Assembly (NCBI RefSeq): GCF_029338395.1 | Contig: NZ_CP119809.1 | Coordinates: 744,001 to 808,000, forward strand | Length of the DNA: 64,000 bases | Direction of reading: 5' to 3' | Source of the DNA: Halorussus caseinilyticus | GTDB lineage: Archaea; Halobacteriota; Halobacteria; Halobacteriales; Haladaptataceae | Program-made: the position numbers and the translations under genes | In this document: piece by piece, positions 17,292-25,920 of the stretch | Numbering within the stretch: the stretch's first letter is position 1 | Layout of the letters: each line of letters starts with the position of its first letter | The notes under the pieces: model-generated | Seen by the model: only the letters and a program-made list of their open reading frames with translations | What the model was told of the DNA's origin: nothing | The model's database searches: none

Positions 17292-18073
17292 GATTCGAGT
17301 TCCGAGACCTCGTAGGCGATGTTTTCGTCCCGAAGCGCGTCGGTGACCCGACCCACGAGGTCGGCCGTAGCGACGACGATTGCGTCGAGTCCCCGGCCCG
17401 CCGCTTCCGCGGCCACCTCGCCCGCCGCGAACGTCGTCGCGGGACTACAGTCGGCCCGCCGGAGCGCAACGACCGCTTCGACGCCCGCGGCGGCCACGAG
17501 GTCGGCCGACTCGCAGGCCGCGGTCAGGGCGTCGGTATCCGTGGCAGTCGCGCCGCCAGACCGGACCGGCGGGACCTGAAAGACGGTGACAGAACCGGGG
17601 TCGAAGTCGATGATGCCCTCGAATCCAGTCACACCCACGTCCGCGCCCGCCTCGGCGTCGGTGGTGGCGACGCCGGTCGCCGGTCCCGCCTCGCCGGGAG
17701 TCGCGTGGAGGAGACCGTCCCGAAGCGAGAGCGTCACCGAGTCGCCCTCTTCCACGTCGTCGGTGGCGATAGCGGCCTCCTCTTGGACGCTCCCGAGGAT
17801 GTCGTCGGTGACGTGGTCGGCGTACCGGCGCACGTCCGTCGCCTCTCGGAGAAGCCAATCGACGCCCTCCTTGGTGACGGTGTAGCGCGACCGACCCTCT
17901 TTCTCGACCAGTTCGTCCTCGACCAGCGCCCGGATGTACTCGCTGACGGCCTGACTGGTCACGCCGACCGCCTCGGCGATTTCGCCCTGACTCACCGCCG
18001 GTTGGCGGTCCGCGATTTCGGCGAGGATGCGAAACCGGGTCGCGGCGCGCTTGTTCTCCAGTACGTCGGCCAT
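17288..18073 (-). CDS. Winged-helix transcriptional regulator (MarR/TrmB-like)
   Basis: 261 residues. The N-terminal winged helix is clear (RFRILAEIADRQPAVSQGEIAEAVGVTSQAVSEY split over about residues 13-48, wing YTVTKEGVDWLL). The remaining 180 residues form an alpha/beta domain rich in Ala, with VGVTGFEGIIDFDPGSVTVF and VEAVVALRRADCSP, probably a ligand or signal domain. A DUF7839-like haloarchaeal family is my best match from memory. It is autonomous, with an AT-rich promoter between it and the PIN gene. Confidence 0.8.
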   Translation of the reverse strand: MADVLENKRAATRFRILAEIADRQPAVSQGEIAEAVGVTSQAVSEYIRALVEDELVEKEGRSRYTVTKEGVDWLLREATDVRRYADHVTDDILGSVQEEAAIATDDVEEGDSVTLSLRDGLLHATPGEAGPATGVATTDAEAGADVGVTGFEGIIDFDPGSVTVFQVPPVRSGGATATDTDALTAACESADLVAAAGVEAVVALRRADCSPATTFAAGEVAAEAAGRGLDAIVVATADLVGRVTDALRDENIAYEVSELES

Positions 18074-18211
18074 GTGTACGACGTTTCACCACGACGAATA
18101 TAAATCCCCGGCGGTTGGCTATCGGAGAGTCGGCGGGAGACGGGTCGCGGGTCCTGCCGGGCGTGGTCCCGTTCGGAAACGTTTTTTACCGGACGCCGCT
18201 CTACGGGTTCC

Positions 18212-18637
18212 GTGCCCCGTCCGACGGTCGTCTTCGACACCAACGTCCTCGTCGCGGAACTCGCCTTCCCCGAGGAGCCACCGGCCTGCGTCTCGCTCGC
18301 GGAGTCCGGACGGGTCGAAGTCGCCGTCTCGCCCGCGCTCGTCCGGGAGTTCGCGGCGGTCCTGCGGTACGACCACCTGCCGATTTCGGCGCTCGACCCC
18401 GAACGTCGCGCGGAAGCAATCGAGCGCGTGGTCGGGGTCGCCCGCGTGGTCGAACCCGCGGTCCGGGTCCGCGCCGCCCGAGACGCCGACGACGACGCGG
18501 TTCTCGAATGCGCAGTGGCCTCGGCCGCCGACGTAATCGTCTCCGACGACTTCCACCTTCGGAACCTCGACGGCATCGCGGGCGTGCGCGTCCTCACCCG
18601 CGAGGCGTTCCTCGACTGCCACGCCGACCACTCTTGA
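18212..18637 (+). CDS. PIN-domain protein (putative toxin-like nuclease)
   Basis: 141 residues starting with GTG (MPRPTVVFDTNVLVAELAF). Acidic residues of the PIN active site are visible: FDTN (D9), an Asp/Glu cluster in the middle (ARDADDDAVLECAV) and VIVSDDFHLRN near residue 110. PIN nucleases are often toxins paired with a small antitoxin, but no antitoxin ORF is adjacent; the left neighbour is a divergent regulator. It could instead be a solitary RNase of the COG1569 type. Confidence 0.85.
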   Translation: MPRPTVVFDTNVLVAELAFPEEPPACVSLAESGRVEVAVSPALVREFAAVLRYDHLPISALDPERRAEAIERVVGVARVVEPAVRVRAARDADDDAVLECAVASAADVIVSDDFHLRNLDGIAGVRVLTREAFLDCHADHS

Positions 18638-19018
18638 GGTATGTTTCAGTTATTTAGATAGTTTCTAAGACAATCTATTTTGGTCTTTAAGCAATATTTA
18701 GTTATATATGCCGGGTGGGTCCGGGCGAGCGACCGGACGCGCTCGGCCGACCGGTCCACGGCGAACGCTCGGCCGACTAACCGCCGCGGGTGGGGGCTTT
18801 CGAGGAAAAGGCAGTCTCTACATCGTCTGCGGTTGCTGTCGCGGTACGGAGAGAGCAGGCGAGGGCTTTCTGAGCCTGCGTCACCACAATTCCGGCAGTT
18901 GCGGTACGTAGCGAGCGGACGAGAACTGCCGAGGACGAAAACGTTCCGACACCCACACTTCCGAGCGACGACTCGCGGACCGCAACCCCGAAGACGGCCG
19001 CCGTCCAATCCCGCACCG
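18638..19018. repeat. AT-rich patch followed by family-2 interspersed repeat
   Basis: No gene. Positions 18640-18712 are strongly AT-rich, in contrast to the surroundings. From about 18735 to 18950 the sequence is related, in inverted orientation, to 11560-11860, including an exact 27-base match at 18792-18818. The right edge abuts the start of the phosphoesterase gene. Confidence 0.6.
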
Positions 19019-19714
19019 ATGGACGCGCAGTTCCGCGACCGGGCGGTCTACCTCCCCGACGAGGACGCGCTGGTCGTCGCCGACCTCCACGTCGGGAGAG
19101 ACGCGGCCTCGGCGGTCGAACTCCCGTTGGGCGAGCGCGCGGACCTGACCGAGCGACTCGCCGACCTGCTGGCGGCGTTCGACCCCGCGGAGGTCGTAAT
19201 CGCTGGCGACCTGCTCCACGCCTTCGACCGGGTGCCCGAGGGCGTGGCCGGGACTGTCGCGGCGCTCCGCGAGACGGCCGAGGCGGCGGGCGCGACGTTC
19301 GTGGTCGTCCGCGGAAACCACGACGAGATGCTCGATTCGGTGCTGGAGGGGACCGGGATTTCCGCCCGCGGGGAGTACCGCGTCGGCGAGACGCTGGTCC
19401 ACCACGGCCACGCGCGACCGGAGGGCGAAGCGGCCCGTTACGTCGTCGGCCACGACCACCCGGCCATCGAAATCGAGGGCAAGCGCCACCCCTGTCTGCT
19501 GTACGGTCCGGGGACGTTCCGCGGCGCGGACGTGGTGATGCTCCCCGCGTTCAACCGCCTCGCGCCCGGCACGACGGTCAACGGAATGGGGGCGCGGGAC
19601 TTCCAGTCGCCGGTCGTGACCGACGCCGATGCGTTGCGGCCGGTGGTGTGGGATTCGGAGGGCGAGGACGTGCTGTCGTTTCCGCCCTTGGGCGAGTTCC
19701 GGCGGATGCTCTGA
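19019..19714 (+). CDS. Metallophosphoesterase
   Basis: 231 residues from the ATG at 19019. The calcineurin-like signature is complete: DLHVGRD (D and H ligands), VIAGDLLHAFDR, VVRGNHDEML, and the late His motifs VHHGHARPE and VVGHDHPA. It belongs to the COG1407 type, predicted ICC-like phosphoesterase, often linked with DNA helicases in archaea; no helicase is adjacent here. The open frame upstream of the chosen start runs through repeat DNA and is not protein-like. Confidence 0.9.
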   Translation: MDAQFRDRAVYLPDEDALVVADLHVGRDAASAVELPLGERADLTERLADLLAAFDPAEVVIAGDLLHAFDRVPEGVAGTVAALRETAEAAGATFVVVRGNHDEMLDSVLEGTGISARGEYRVGETLVHHGHARPEGEAARYVVGHDHPAIEIEGKRHPCLLYGPGTFRGADVVMLPAFNRLAPGTTVNGMGARDFQSPVVTDADALRPVVWDSEGEDVLSFPPLGEFRRML

Positions 19715-20083
19715 GTTCGGCGGCGTTCGTGGTAATTCTCGGAGAGTCGAAGCGTCTCGTCGTCTGGGAGAGTCGAAGTCGTCGTCTCGGAGAAAAAGGC
19801 ACGTAGCTAGCTTCAGGCTTGAGCCAATGAAGACCGCACAGCACCGCTCAGCACCGCGACCGCGGGCCACGTCCTCCCCAACCGACTGCGTTGCCTGCGG
19901 CCGCAGGTCAGCGAGACGCTTCGCGTCTCGCAAGCCTCGCTCCCTCCGGTCGCTGTGCTACTCGTCCCTCGCGCGGGTGGGCGCGGCCACTTGCGGGCCG
20001 CGCCCGCACGCGCCGGGATGAGTGTCGAGGACGGTTCGCGCCGGGGTGGAAAGGTCAGTCAACTACGTCTGAAGTGGTCGGAG
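19715..20083. repeat. Hairpin-type interspersed repeat, copy D (minus orientation)
   Basis: No gene. Positions 19806-19829 contain the inverted form of the tail module TTCAAGCCTGAAGCTAG seen at 48447-48466 and 56796-56815. Positions 19970-20016 are an exact 47-base inverted copy of 48255-48301 and include a GC-rich hairpin. The stretch 19850-19890 also matches 48390-48430 with few differences. The AT/GC pattern and shared ends indicate a related element at both loci. Confidence 0.75.
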
Positions 20084-21358
20084 CTACGCTCGAAACTCCA
20101 ACTCGAAGTCCCGAGCGACCCGTTTCGCGGCCTCACGGCCGCTCACCATCGCGGCGTTCAGCGACGAGGCGTCGGTGTACTCACCCGCGAGGTAGACCGG
20201 ACCCTCCGGCGCGCGCACGTCGGGCAGGCCGTCGTGGACCCCCGGCGGTTGGGCGAACTGCGCGAACTCGATTCTGCTGGTGTGGAGCGGTTCGAGGTCG
20301 AGTCTGCGCTCGGGGTACCACGAGTCGAGCGTCCGGGTCGTCCTCGCGGCGAGGTCCTCGTCGGGGTCGTCGGACACCCCGAGGTAGGTCGCGCTCAGCA
20401 GGTTCCGGTCCTCGGGCGCGTACTCGGGCGCGACCGCGGAGAGCTGGGCGACTTGGTTCGGCGCGTCGGACTCGGCGTTCAACAGGAGTCGCTTCCCGGC
20501 GTCGAGTTCCGGGCCGTCGAAGGCGTAGTACTGGGTGACACACCCTTTCGCGTCGGTCGGAATCGACTCGACGCCGGTCAACTCGCGGGCCTGCTTGGGG
20601 TCGGTGGCGACCACCACCGCGTCGGCGCTGGTCGAGTCCCGGCCGAGTTCGACTTCGGGGTCGCTCGCGTGCGGGTCGAGGTCCGTGACCGTCTCGTCGG
20701 TCACGAACTCGACGCCCGCGTCGCGGGCGGTCTCGGCCAGTTGCTCGCTGACCGCCGCCATCCCGCGGGCCGGGACCGCGATGCGCCCGACCGTCAGCAT
20801 CTTGAACGTGAACTCGAACACCTTCTTCGAGGTGCCGAGACTCCGGTCTAACGTGATACCGCCGTAGAACGGCGCGGCGAAGTTCTCCACGAACTGGTCG
20901 GAGAAGCCCCGGTCGCGGAGGTACTCGCGGGTGGACTCGTCCGGTCCGGCGAAAATCTCCCGGTCGGGCTTGTCGGCGAGTTCCCGCCGGAGTTCCAGCA
21001 CTCGGAGTTTGTCCCGGAGCGTCACCTCCCGATTGAACGCGGTTTCGAGCGCGGCGTCCACGTCCCGGAAGGGGTCGGCGAGCGTCGAGCGCTCGCCCGG
21101 CCGAGCGACGACCGCACCGGGCTTGAAGTACCGGAGGTCGAGGGCGTCGAAGTCGAGTTCCCGTCGGGCCGCGGGGTAGGCGGTGAAAAGCACCTGAAAC
21201 CCCCGGTCGAAGACGAACCCGTCGCGGCGGAGCGACCGCACCCGCCCGCCGAGGTCCGACTGGCGCTCGAAGAGTCGCACGTCCGCGCCCGCCTCCGCGA
21301 GGTGGCGACTAGCGACCAGTCCGGCGAGTCCACCGCCAGCGACGACGACATCGGTCAT
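20084..21358 (-). CDS. FAD-dependent NAD(P)-binding amine oxidase/phytoene desaturase-like oxidoreductase
   Basis: 424 residues. The N-terminal dinucleotide fold is VVVAGGGLAGLVASRHLAEAG followed by the RSDLGGRVRSLRRDGF stretch typical of amine-oxidase/desaturase flavoproteins. The C-terminal FAD motif is VYLAGEYTDASSLNAAMVSGREAA. The middle holds the substrate domain (VTDETVTDLD... VVATDP). It probably acts on a membrane lipid or carotenoid-like substrate, which cannot be named. It is monocistronic, divergent from the DUF5789-like gene. Confidence 0.88.
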   Translation of the reverse strand: MTDVVVAGGGLAGLVASRHLAEAGADVRLFERQSDLGGRVRSLRRDGFVFDRGFQVLFTAYPAARRELDFDALDLRYFKPGAVVARPGERSTLADPFRDVDAALETAFNREVTLRDKLRVLELRRELADKPDREIFAGPDESTREYLRDRGFSDQFVENFAAPFYGGITLDRSLGTSKKVFEFTFKMLTVGRIAVPARGMAAVSEQLAETARDAGVEFVTDETVTDLDPHASDPEVELGRDSTSADAVVVATDPKQARELTGVESIPTDAKGCVTQYYAFDGPELDAGKRLLLNAESDAPNQVAQLSAVAPEYAPEDRNLLSATYLGVSDDPDEDLAARTTRTLDSWYPERRLDLEPLHTSRIEFAQFAQPPGVHDGLPDVRAPEGPVYLAGEYTDASSLNAAMVSGREAAKRVARDFELEFRA

Positions 21359-21486
21359 GGCCGGACGTTCGGTCGCGCATCACAAAGTTTCTCTGCTCCG
21401 AGAAGACGCGACGGCGGGGTTTTCACCGACGCCGGACTCGGAAACTGCCGACAACACCTAAGGTGTGACCCACCGTACCGAGTCGC

Positions 21487-21744
21487 ATGGCACGGGAGGT
21501 CAAACTCAGCCGCGTCGAAACAGTCCTCGGCGAACTCTCTTACCCGGCAGACCGGGCGGACGCCGCCAGCGAGTTCGAGGACGTGACGCTGTTGCTCGCG
21601 GACGGGGAGCGTAACTTGGGGGAACTAATCGCGGACGTTCCGGCCGACGAGTTCGACTCGACCGACGAACTCCAGTCCGAAATCAACAACGTCCTGCCGC
21701 GCGAGGCGGTGGGCGAACCCTACCAGTCGGAGGGCGAGGGATAA
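21487..21744 (+). CDS. Small DUF5789-like protein
   Basis: 85 residues (MAREVKLSRVETVLGELSYP), acidic and soluble. It has a compact alpha/beta look and the motif EDVTLLLADGERNLGELIAD. It resembles the haloarchaeal DUF5789 group (from memory), of unknown function. It lies 43 bases upstream of tfs on the same strand, which suggests cotranscription. Confidence 0.75.
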   Translation: MAREVKLSRVETVLGELSYPADRADAASEFEDVTLLLADGERNLGELIADVPADEFDSTDELQSEINNVLPREAVGEPYQSEGEG

Positions 21745-21787
21745 AACACGGCGCTTAACTTGCCCCGTCGGTTACGGCGTGACAACG

Positions 21788-22102
21788 ATGGAGTTCTGTG
21801 ACGAGTGCGGTTCGATGATGAAAGCCGAGGACGAACTGTGGGTGTGTGGCAGTTGCGGTCACAAGGAACCGAAAGACCCCGACGCCAACTACGTCGTCAC
21901 CGAGGACCAAGAAGTCAGCGAGGTCATCGAGTCCGGCGACGAGGAGAACACCGCCCTGCCGACCACCGAGGCCCACTGCCCGGAGTGTGACAACGACACC
22001 GCCCGATGGTACATGCAACAGATTCGGGCGGCCGACGAGAGCGAGACTCGATTCTTCGTCTGTACCGAGTGCGACCACAAGTGGCGAGAGGACGACAACT
22101 AG
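21788..22102 (+). CDS. tfs: Transcription factor S (TFS, TFIIS-like)
   Basis: 104 residues from ATG 21788; an in-frame GTG three codons upstream is less typical. It has two zinc ribbons: FCDECGSMMKAEDELWVCGSCG and CPECDNDTARWYMQQIRAADES with CTECDHKWRE. The second carries the acidic hairpin (RAADES) that stimulates RNA cleavage by backtracked RNA polymerase. Size and order match archaeal TFS. A run of six T residues follows four bases after the stop. Confidence 0.95.
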   Translation: MEFCDECGSMMKAEDELWVCGSCGHKEPKDPDANYVVTEDQEVSEVIESGDEENTALPTTEAHCPECDNDTARWYMQQIRAADESETRFFVCTECDHKWREDDN

Positions 22103-22105
22103 CCA

Positions 22106-22115
22106 CCTTTTTTCT
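22106..22115 (+). terminator. Oligo-T terminator after tfs
   Basis: The sequence after the tfs stop reads CCTTTTTTCTTC, an archaeal-type T-tract terminator. It is unusual here because the surroundings are GC-rich. Confidence 0.6.
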
Positions 22116-22317
22116 TCGTCGGGTGCCGGACACCGCTCCTCGAAAAAAGCTGCACCGTCAGAGACAAGCTCTGACGAGCCTTCGTTCGCTTCGCTCACGA
22201 AGAGACCAAAAAGTCCCGCTCGCTCACTCTCTGGTCGTTCGCTCGCGGTGAGCGTGCTGGTCCGGTTCGGCGGCGTAACTGGCGGGAGTCGGCGGCGTGA
22301 CCGCCGATTTCGCCGCT

Positions 22318-23121
22318 CTACTCCACCACCTGCCGGACCCGGCCCTTCCCCTCCTTGACGACGTACTTCAGCACGTCGCCGCCCTCCGGGAGCGAGTAGA
22401 GGTCGCCGAGGTCGTCGGGCGACCGGGGTTCGACGCCGCGCGAGACGTTCCGGACGCCCTTCACGAGTACGTCGTCGGAGACCGAAAACAGGCGTCTCCG
22501 GACGGCGGGCCACGTCGGGGCCTCGGCGATGTCCACCGGTTCGTAGGCGACGATGGCCCCGCCGTCGAGCGTTTCGGAGAGTCGCTGGAGGGTCACGCCC
22601 GCGGTGTCCTCGTCGTGGAGGTACTCCCAAAATCCGGAGGGCATCCCGCGGTACTTCCGCAGGTCGCCGTGGTGAAAGCTGAGGACGCCGTGGTCCGGCG
22701 CGTCGAGTACGTCGCCCTTGAGGATACCGAACCCGAACCGAATCGCCACGTCCGCCTCGCCGACCGTCTCGACGGCGTGGTCGGGCAGGACGTTGCCGAA
22801 GTCGGGTGCGGGGTCGGGTTCGACCGCCAGCGTCTCGGGGCCACCCAGTCCCGCGATGTCGCCCACCTCCCGCGGTCGGCGGTACGGCGGCCGGTCGGTG
22901 AACCGGAACGCCGCGCCGACCGGCGTCCAGAGCGGATACTCGCGCACTCGGTCGAGGTAGTGGTCGAGTCCGCCGTCGCTCCCGGCGACCGACCCGGTAC
23001 TCCGGACGACGTGGCTGACCTCGGCGTCGGTCCGGGCGAGCATCGCCTCGACTGCGCTGGCCTGCCACGCCGGAACGTCGGTCCCGCGGACTAACAGCGC
23101 GACTTCGAGCGTGTCTGACAT
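22318..23121 (-). CDS. Formyltransferase-family protein
   Basis: 267 residues. The core motif of formyl transferases appears as VLSFHHGDLRKYRGMPSGFWEYLHDEDTAGVTLQRLSETL spread over residues 147-190, with the His and the later Asp typical of the hydride-formyl transfer site (VLSFHHG, LDGGAIV). The N-terminal segment is family-like but divergent. Members modify sugar nucleotides or methionyl-tRNA. This one is not Fmt, as it lacks the C-terminal tRNA domain. The true substrate is unknown. Confidence 0.82.
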   Translation of the reverse strand: MSDTLEVALLVRGTDVPAWQASAVEAMLARTDAEVSHVVRSTGSVAGSDGGLDHYLDRVREYPLWTPVGAAFRFTDRPPYRRPREVGDIAGLGGPETLAVEPDPAPDFGNVLPDHAVETVGEADVAIRFGFGILKGDVLDAPDHGVLSFHHGDLRKYRGMPSGFWEYLHDEDTAGVTLQRLSETLDGGAIVAYEPVDIAEAPTWPAVRRRLFSVSDDVLVKGVRNVSRGVEPRSPDDLGDLYSLPEGGDVLKYVVKEGKGRVRQVVE

Positions 23122-23213
23122 GGGAGTCTTGTCGGACGGAACGCCCGCTGTGGGCTTTGTTATGCGGCGACTGACTCCCGAAGGGGCCGCTTACGAAAGA
23201 ACAGGCGGCGATT

Positions 23214-23248
23214 GGTCCGGTCGCGTCCGGACCGGACGCGACCGGACC
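23214..23248 (-). terminator. Perfect 35-base palindrome after trmI
   Basis: Two 17-base arms around a single central A are perfect reverse complements. It starts 41 bases past the stop codon of the minus-strand trmI gene and ends about 90 bases before the formyltransferase start. Its length and position suggest a transcript 3'-end structure. A binding site for a dimeric regulator is the other reading. Confidence 0.5.
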
Positions 23249-23288
23249 GGCCGAGCAGGGCCGGAATCGCCGGGTCGGGAGCGACCGA

Positions 23289-24023
23289 CTACGGCCGTCG
23301 CGCGAACGACAGATAGCCGGTGTGACCGACACCAGCGGTCGAGGGCCGCGACCCTCGGTCGTCGAAGTCCATCCGGCGCTGGATGGTCTCGAACGTCTCC
23401 ACGTCGGCGAGACCGGTCTCGCGGGCCGACTCGACCACCTCGCGGGTGTGTTCCACGAACGGCGAGTAGACCGCGACGAATCCGCCGCGGGCCAACAGGT
23501 CGGGCGCGCGAGCGACGACTTCCGGCGCGTCCTCGGTGTCGAGGGTCAGCACGTCGAACTCGCCGAGGTCCGCGCTGGCGTCGCCAATCTCGTCGGTCAC
23601 GTCGCCGACCCGAACGTCAACCCGGTCGGTCACGTCCGCCATCTCCATGTTCCCGCGAGCGACTTCCGCGAAGTCGGGGTCGCGTTCGAACGTCGTCACC
23701 TCGGCACCCATCCGGCCGAGGTAGGCCGAGAGGACGCCGGTTCCGGTCCCGGCGTCCAGCACGCGGTCGCCGCGGCCGATTCCGGTGTGGCCGACGATGA
23801 GGCCCACGTCGCGGGGCATCATCGGCGCGCCGGTGCGCTCGAAGTGGTTGAACAGGTCCGGACCGCGCAGGCGTCGGACCTCGAACGGTTCGCCCAGATG
23901 GGTCTCCAGCGTCTGGCCGGGTTCCACGTCCTCGGGAACGTCGAGGACGCCGAGGTCGGTCTGGAGTTCCTCGCCGGGTTCCCGGAGGTACTCCCGGTCG
24001 CCGTGGACGAGCAGGACCGTCAC
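23289..24023 (-). CDS. trmI: tRNA (adenine-N1)-methyltransferase TrmI
   Basis: 244 residues. It uses SAM to methylate adenine N1 in the T-loop (position 58, in archaea also 57) of tRNA. The N-terminal beta domain (VLDVPEDVEPGQTLETHLG) precedes a Rossmann core (RVLDAGTGTGVLSAYLGRMG, VTTFERDPDF) with the family motif LDTEDAPEVV. It begins with GTG in a GTGA overlap with the end of nac, so nac-trmI is an operon. No paralogue is nearby. Confidence 0.9.
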   Translation of the reverse strand: MTVLLVHGDREYLREPGEELQTDLGVLDVPEDVEPGQTLETHLGEPFEVRRLRGPDLFNHFERTGAPMMPRDVGLIVGHTGIGRGDRVLDAGTGTGVLSAYLGRMGAEVTTFERDPDFAEVARGNMEMADVTDRVDVRVGDVTDEIGDASADLGEFDVLTLDTEDAPEVVARAPDLLARGGFVAVYSPFVEHTREVVESARETGLADVETFETIQRRMDFDDRGSRPSTAGVGHTGYLSFARRP

Positions 24024-24409
24024 TCTAACCGCTCGACCGCGGCCGCGAGGTCGCCGTCGGTCGCTTCGAGGGCGTCTCGGGCGTCGTCCTCGGTCACGCC
24101 GGTTCGCTGGGCGACGATTTCAACGTCCTCGTCGGGGATGCCGCCAGCGTTGCCCGCGTCCTCGCTGGACTCGACTGCTGTGGCCCCGCCCGCGCCGTCG
24201 CGGGTCTCGGGTTCGCCGACGACCTGATAGGTCTCTTGGCCGCGGGCGTCCATCACGGTGATGTCGGGGTTGTCGAACACCAGTTGCTCGCCGTCGCTCT
24301 TGGTGATGACGACCTCTTCGGCGTCGAGTTCGTCTACGTCGATACCCATCTGCTTCATCATTTGCTGCATTTTGCGAGGGTCTAGTCCCCCGCCGCCTCC
24401 TCCGAACAT
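24020..24409 (-). CDS. nac: Nascent polypeptide-associated complex protein (archaeal NAC)
   Basis: 129 residues from the ATG at 24409. It opens with a Gly-rich segment (MFGGGGGGLDPRKMQQMMKQMG), then the NAC beta-barrel (VVITKSDGEQLVFDNPDITVM) and an acidic linker. A C-terminal UBA domain (IVAQRTGVTEDDARDALEATDGDL) closes it. It binds nascent chains at the ribosome. It is the first gene of the nac-trmI pair. Confidence 0.94.
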   Translation of the reverse strand: MFGGGGGGLDPRKMQQMMKQMGIDVDELDAEEVVITKSDGEQLVFDNPDITVMDARGQETYQVVGEPETRDGAGGATAVESSEDAGNAGGIPDEDVEIVAQRTGVTEDDARDALEATDGDLAAAVERLE

Positions 24410-24556
24410 ACTCAAGTGGTCGGAGCGTGAGGAAATAAGACTGGCGGACCGGCCACGAGCGAACGCCCGACTCGGTGCGGCCGACCCCACTCGGGGCGGC
24501 CGACACGACTTCGACTCGCCGACAGGTTTCTTGTCCCGGCCGTCGAGAGGTAGCGT

Positions 24557-25753
24557 ATGCCCCGACGATGGGCCGCGTTCGCGCTCGCAGTCTGTCTCGC
24601 GTTCGGTCTCGCGGTGGTTCCGCCCGCCACTACGCAGGACGGCACGGTCGTCGGGCGGCCGAACTTCGACCTCGTGGTTTCGGACAACCGGGTCGCGCCC
24701 GGCGAGACCACGACGCTCTCGGCGGTGCTGGTCAACGACGCGCGGGTGTTCCGCGGCGGCGACCCCCGCGACGAGGAACGGGTCACGACCGCCTACAACG
24801 TCTCGGTTCGCCCCCAGACCGAGCAGTTCGGAAACCGACTCGCCGAGGGACTCTCGTTCGAGACCGGTCGCGTCCCGGTCGGCGTGGTGCCGCCGGGAGT
24901 CACCGGCCCGATACCGTTCGAGGTGGCGGTCGGACGACTCCCGCCCGGCGAGTACCGAGTCCCGTTCGAAGTGAACTTCTCCTACACTGCCTCCGTCCAA
25001 CCGAACCAGACGGTCACGCTCCGGACCAGAACCGAGACGCTGAACGCGAGGATAGTCGTCGAGTCCGACCCGCGACTCCGACTCGTCGCCGCCTCCGAAC
25101 AGTCGCTGTCTCCGGGCGAGAGCGAAGTCGTCCGCTTCGCGGTGACGAACGTCGGGACCGAACCGGCCAGCGAGGTCGGAGTCACCCTCTCGACCGACAA
25201 CGGGTCGGTGTACTTCGGCACCCGACTCGACCGCCGGGCGAAGGCCGGGTTCTACGTCCCGTCGCTCGCGCCCGGTGAGACCGAAACCCTCGAAGTCCCG
25301 ACGGGGGCAGACGACGCGACCGAACCCGGAAGCTACCTCGTCACCGGGCAGGCGACCTACCGCGACGAGTCGGGGAGAGTCCGCGAGAGCGACTGGCTGG
25401 CGACCGGCATCGACGTGCGCGTCGGCGGGCAGAATCAGTCCTCGTTCTCGCCCGCGCCCTCGCGGACCATCACGGCCATCCCGGTGTCGAAGTCGGCCAT
25501 CGCGTCGGCCGAGAGTTCGGCCCGCCCGACACCGAGCAGGGTTCCCTCCTCGTGGACGATTGCAACTTCGTCGCCGGGTCGGACTTCGGGACCCGCCGCG
25601 GCGACGAACTTGGCGAAGACGTTCTTGCCGTCGCGGACGAACGGTTCGCTCTCGTCGCCGACGACGACCCGGCCCGCCGGGGGTTCGAGCGCCGCCGCGA
25701 CCCGACGGCCTCCTTCGAGTCCGAGCGTGAACCGGCCGTCCGTGCCGTAGGTC
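24557..25753 (+). CDS. Secreted COG1361-like protein, apparently 3'-truncated
   Basis: The first 290 codons read as an exported Ig-like or CARDB-like surface protein: signal peptide MPRRWAAFALAVCLAFGLAV, then VSDNRVAPGETTTLSAVLVN and a second repeat VESDPRLRLVAASEQSLSPGE with VRFAVTNVGTEPA. From about residue 294 (nucleotide 25435) the frame runs antisense to the PUA gene and turns into Ser/Pro/Arg low-complexity peptide. The protein therefore seems to have lost its normal C-terminal domain and membrane anchor. Its true 3' end cannot be told from a stop codon. Confidence 0.6.
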
Positions 25754-25920
25754 ACGAGGCGTCCGGCGTCGGCGATGACCTGTTGTGGCCGTCCCGTGGA
25801 GGACCGTTTGACCGCTCGGTCCTCGCCGTCGGGGAACAGCACCGCGCCGACGCCCGCCCCGAACTGGTAGTCAGCGATGGTCCGAAGTCGAGGGAGGTCG
25901 TCGGTGTGAGTCGTACTCAT
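25435..25920 (-). CDS. PUA-domain RNA-binding protein
   Basis: 161 residues from the ATG at 25920 (MSTTHTDDLPRLRTIADYQFG). The PUA fold is clear: ADYQFGAGVGAVLF, RLVTYGTDGRFTLGLEGGRR, FAKFVAAAGPEVRPGDEVAIVHEEG. PUA domains bind modified or structured RNA, and archaeal free-standing copies lack a known partner. It overlaps in antisense the tail of the COG1361-like frame, and it is the better supported gene there. Confidence 0.85.
   Translation of the reverse strand: MSTTHTDDLPRLRTIADYQFGAGVGAVLFPDGEDRAVKRSSTGRPQQVIADAGRLVTYGTDGRFTLGLEGGRRVAAALEPPAGRVVVGDESEPFVRDGKNVFAKFVAAAGPEVRPGDEVAIVHEEGTLLGVGRAELSADAMADFDTGMAVMVREGAGENED

Noticed and set aside
18212-18637. Toxin-antitoxin pair around the PIN gene
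   Set aside because: No small antitoxin frame adjoins it; the upstream gene is a divergent larger regulator.
19715-20083. Possible insertion sequence with transposase
   Set aside because: No transposase-like frame or complete terminal inverted repeats; only non-coding repeat modules are visible.
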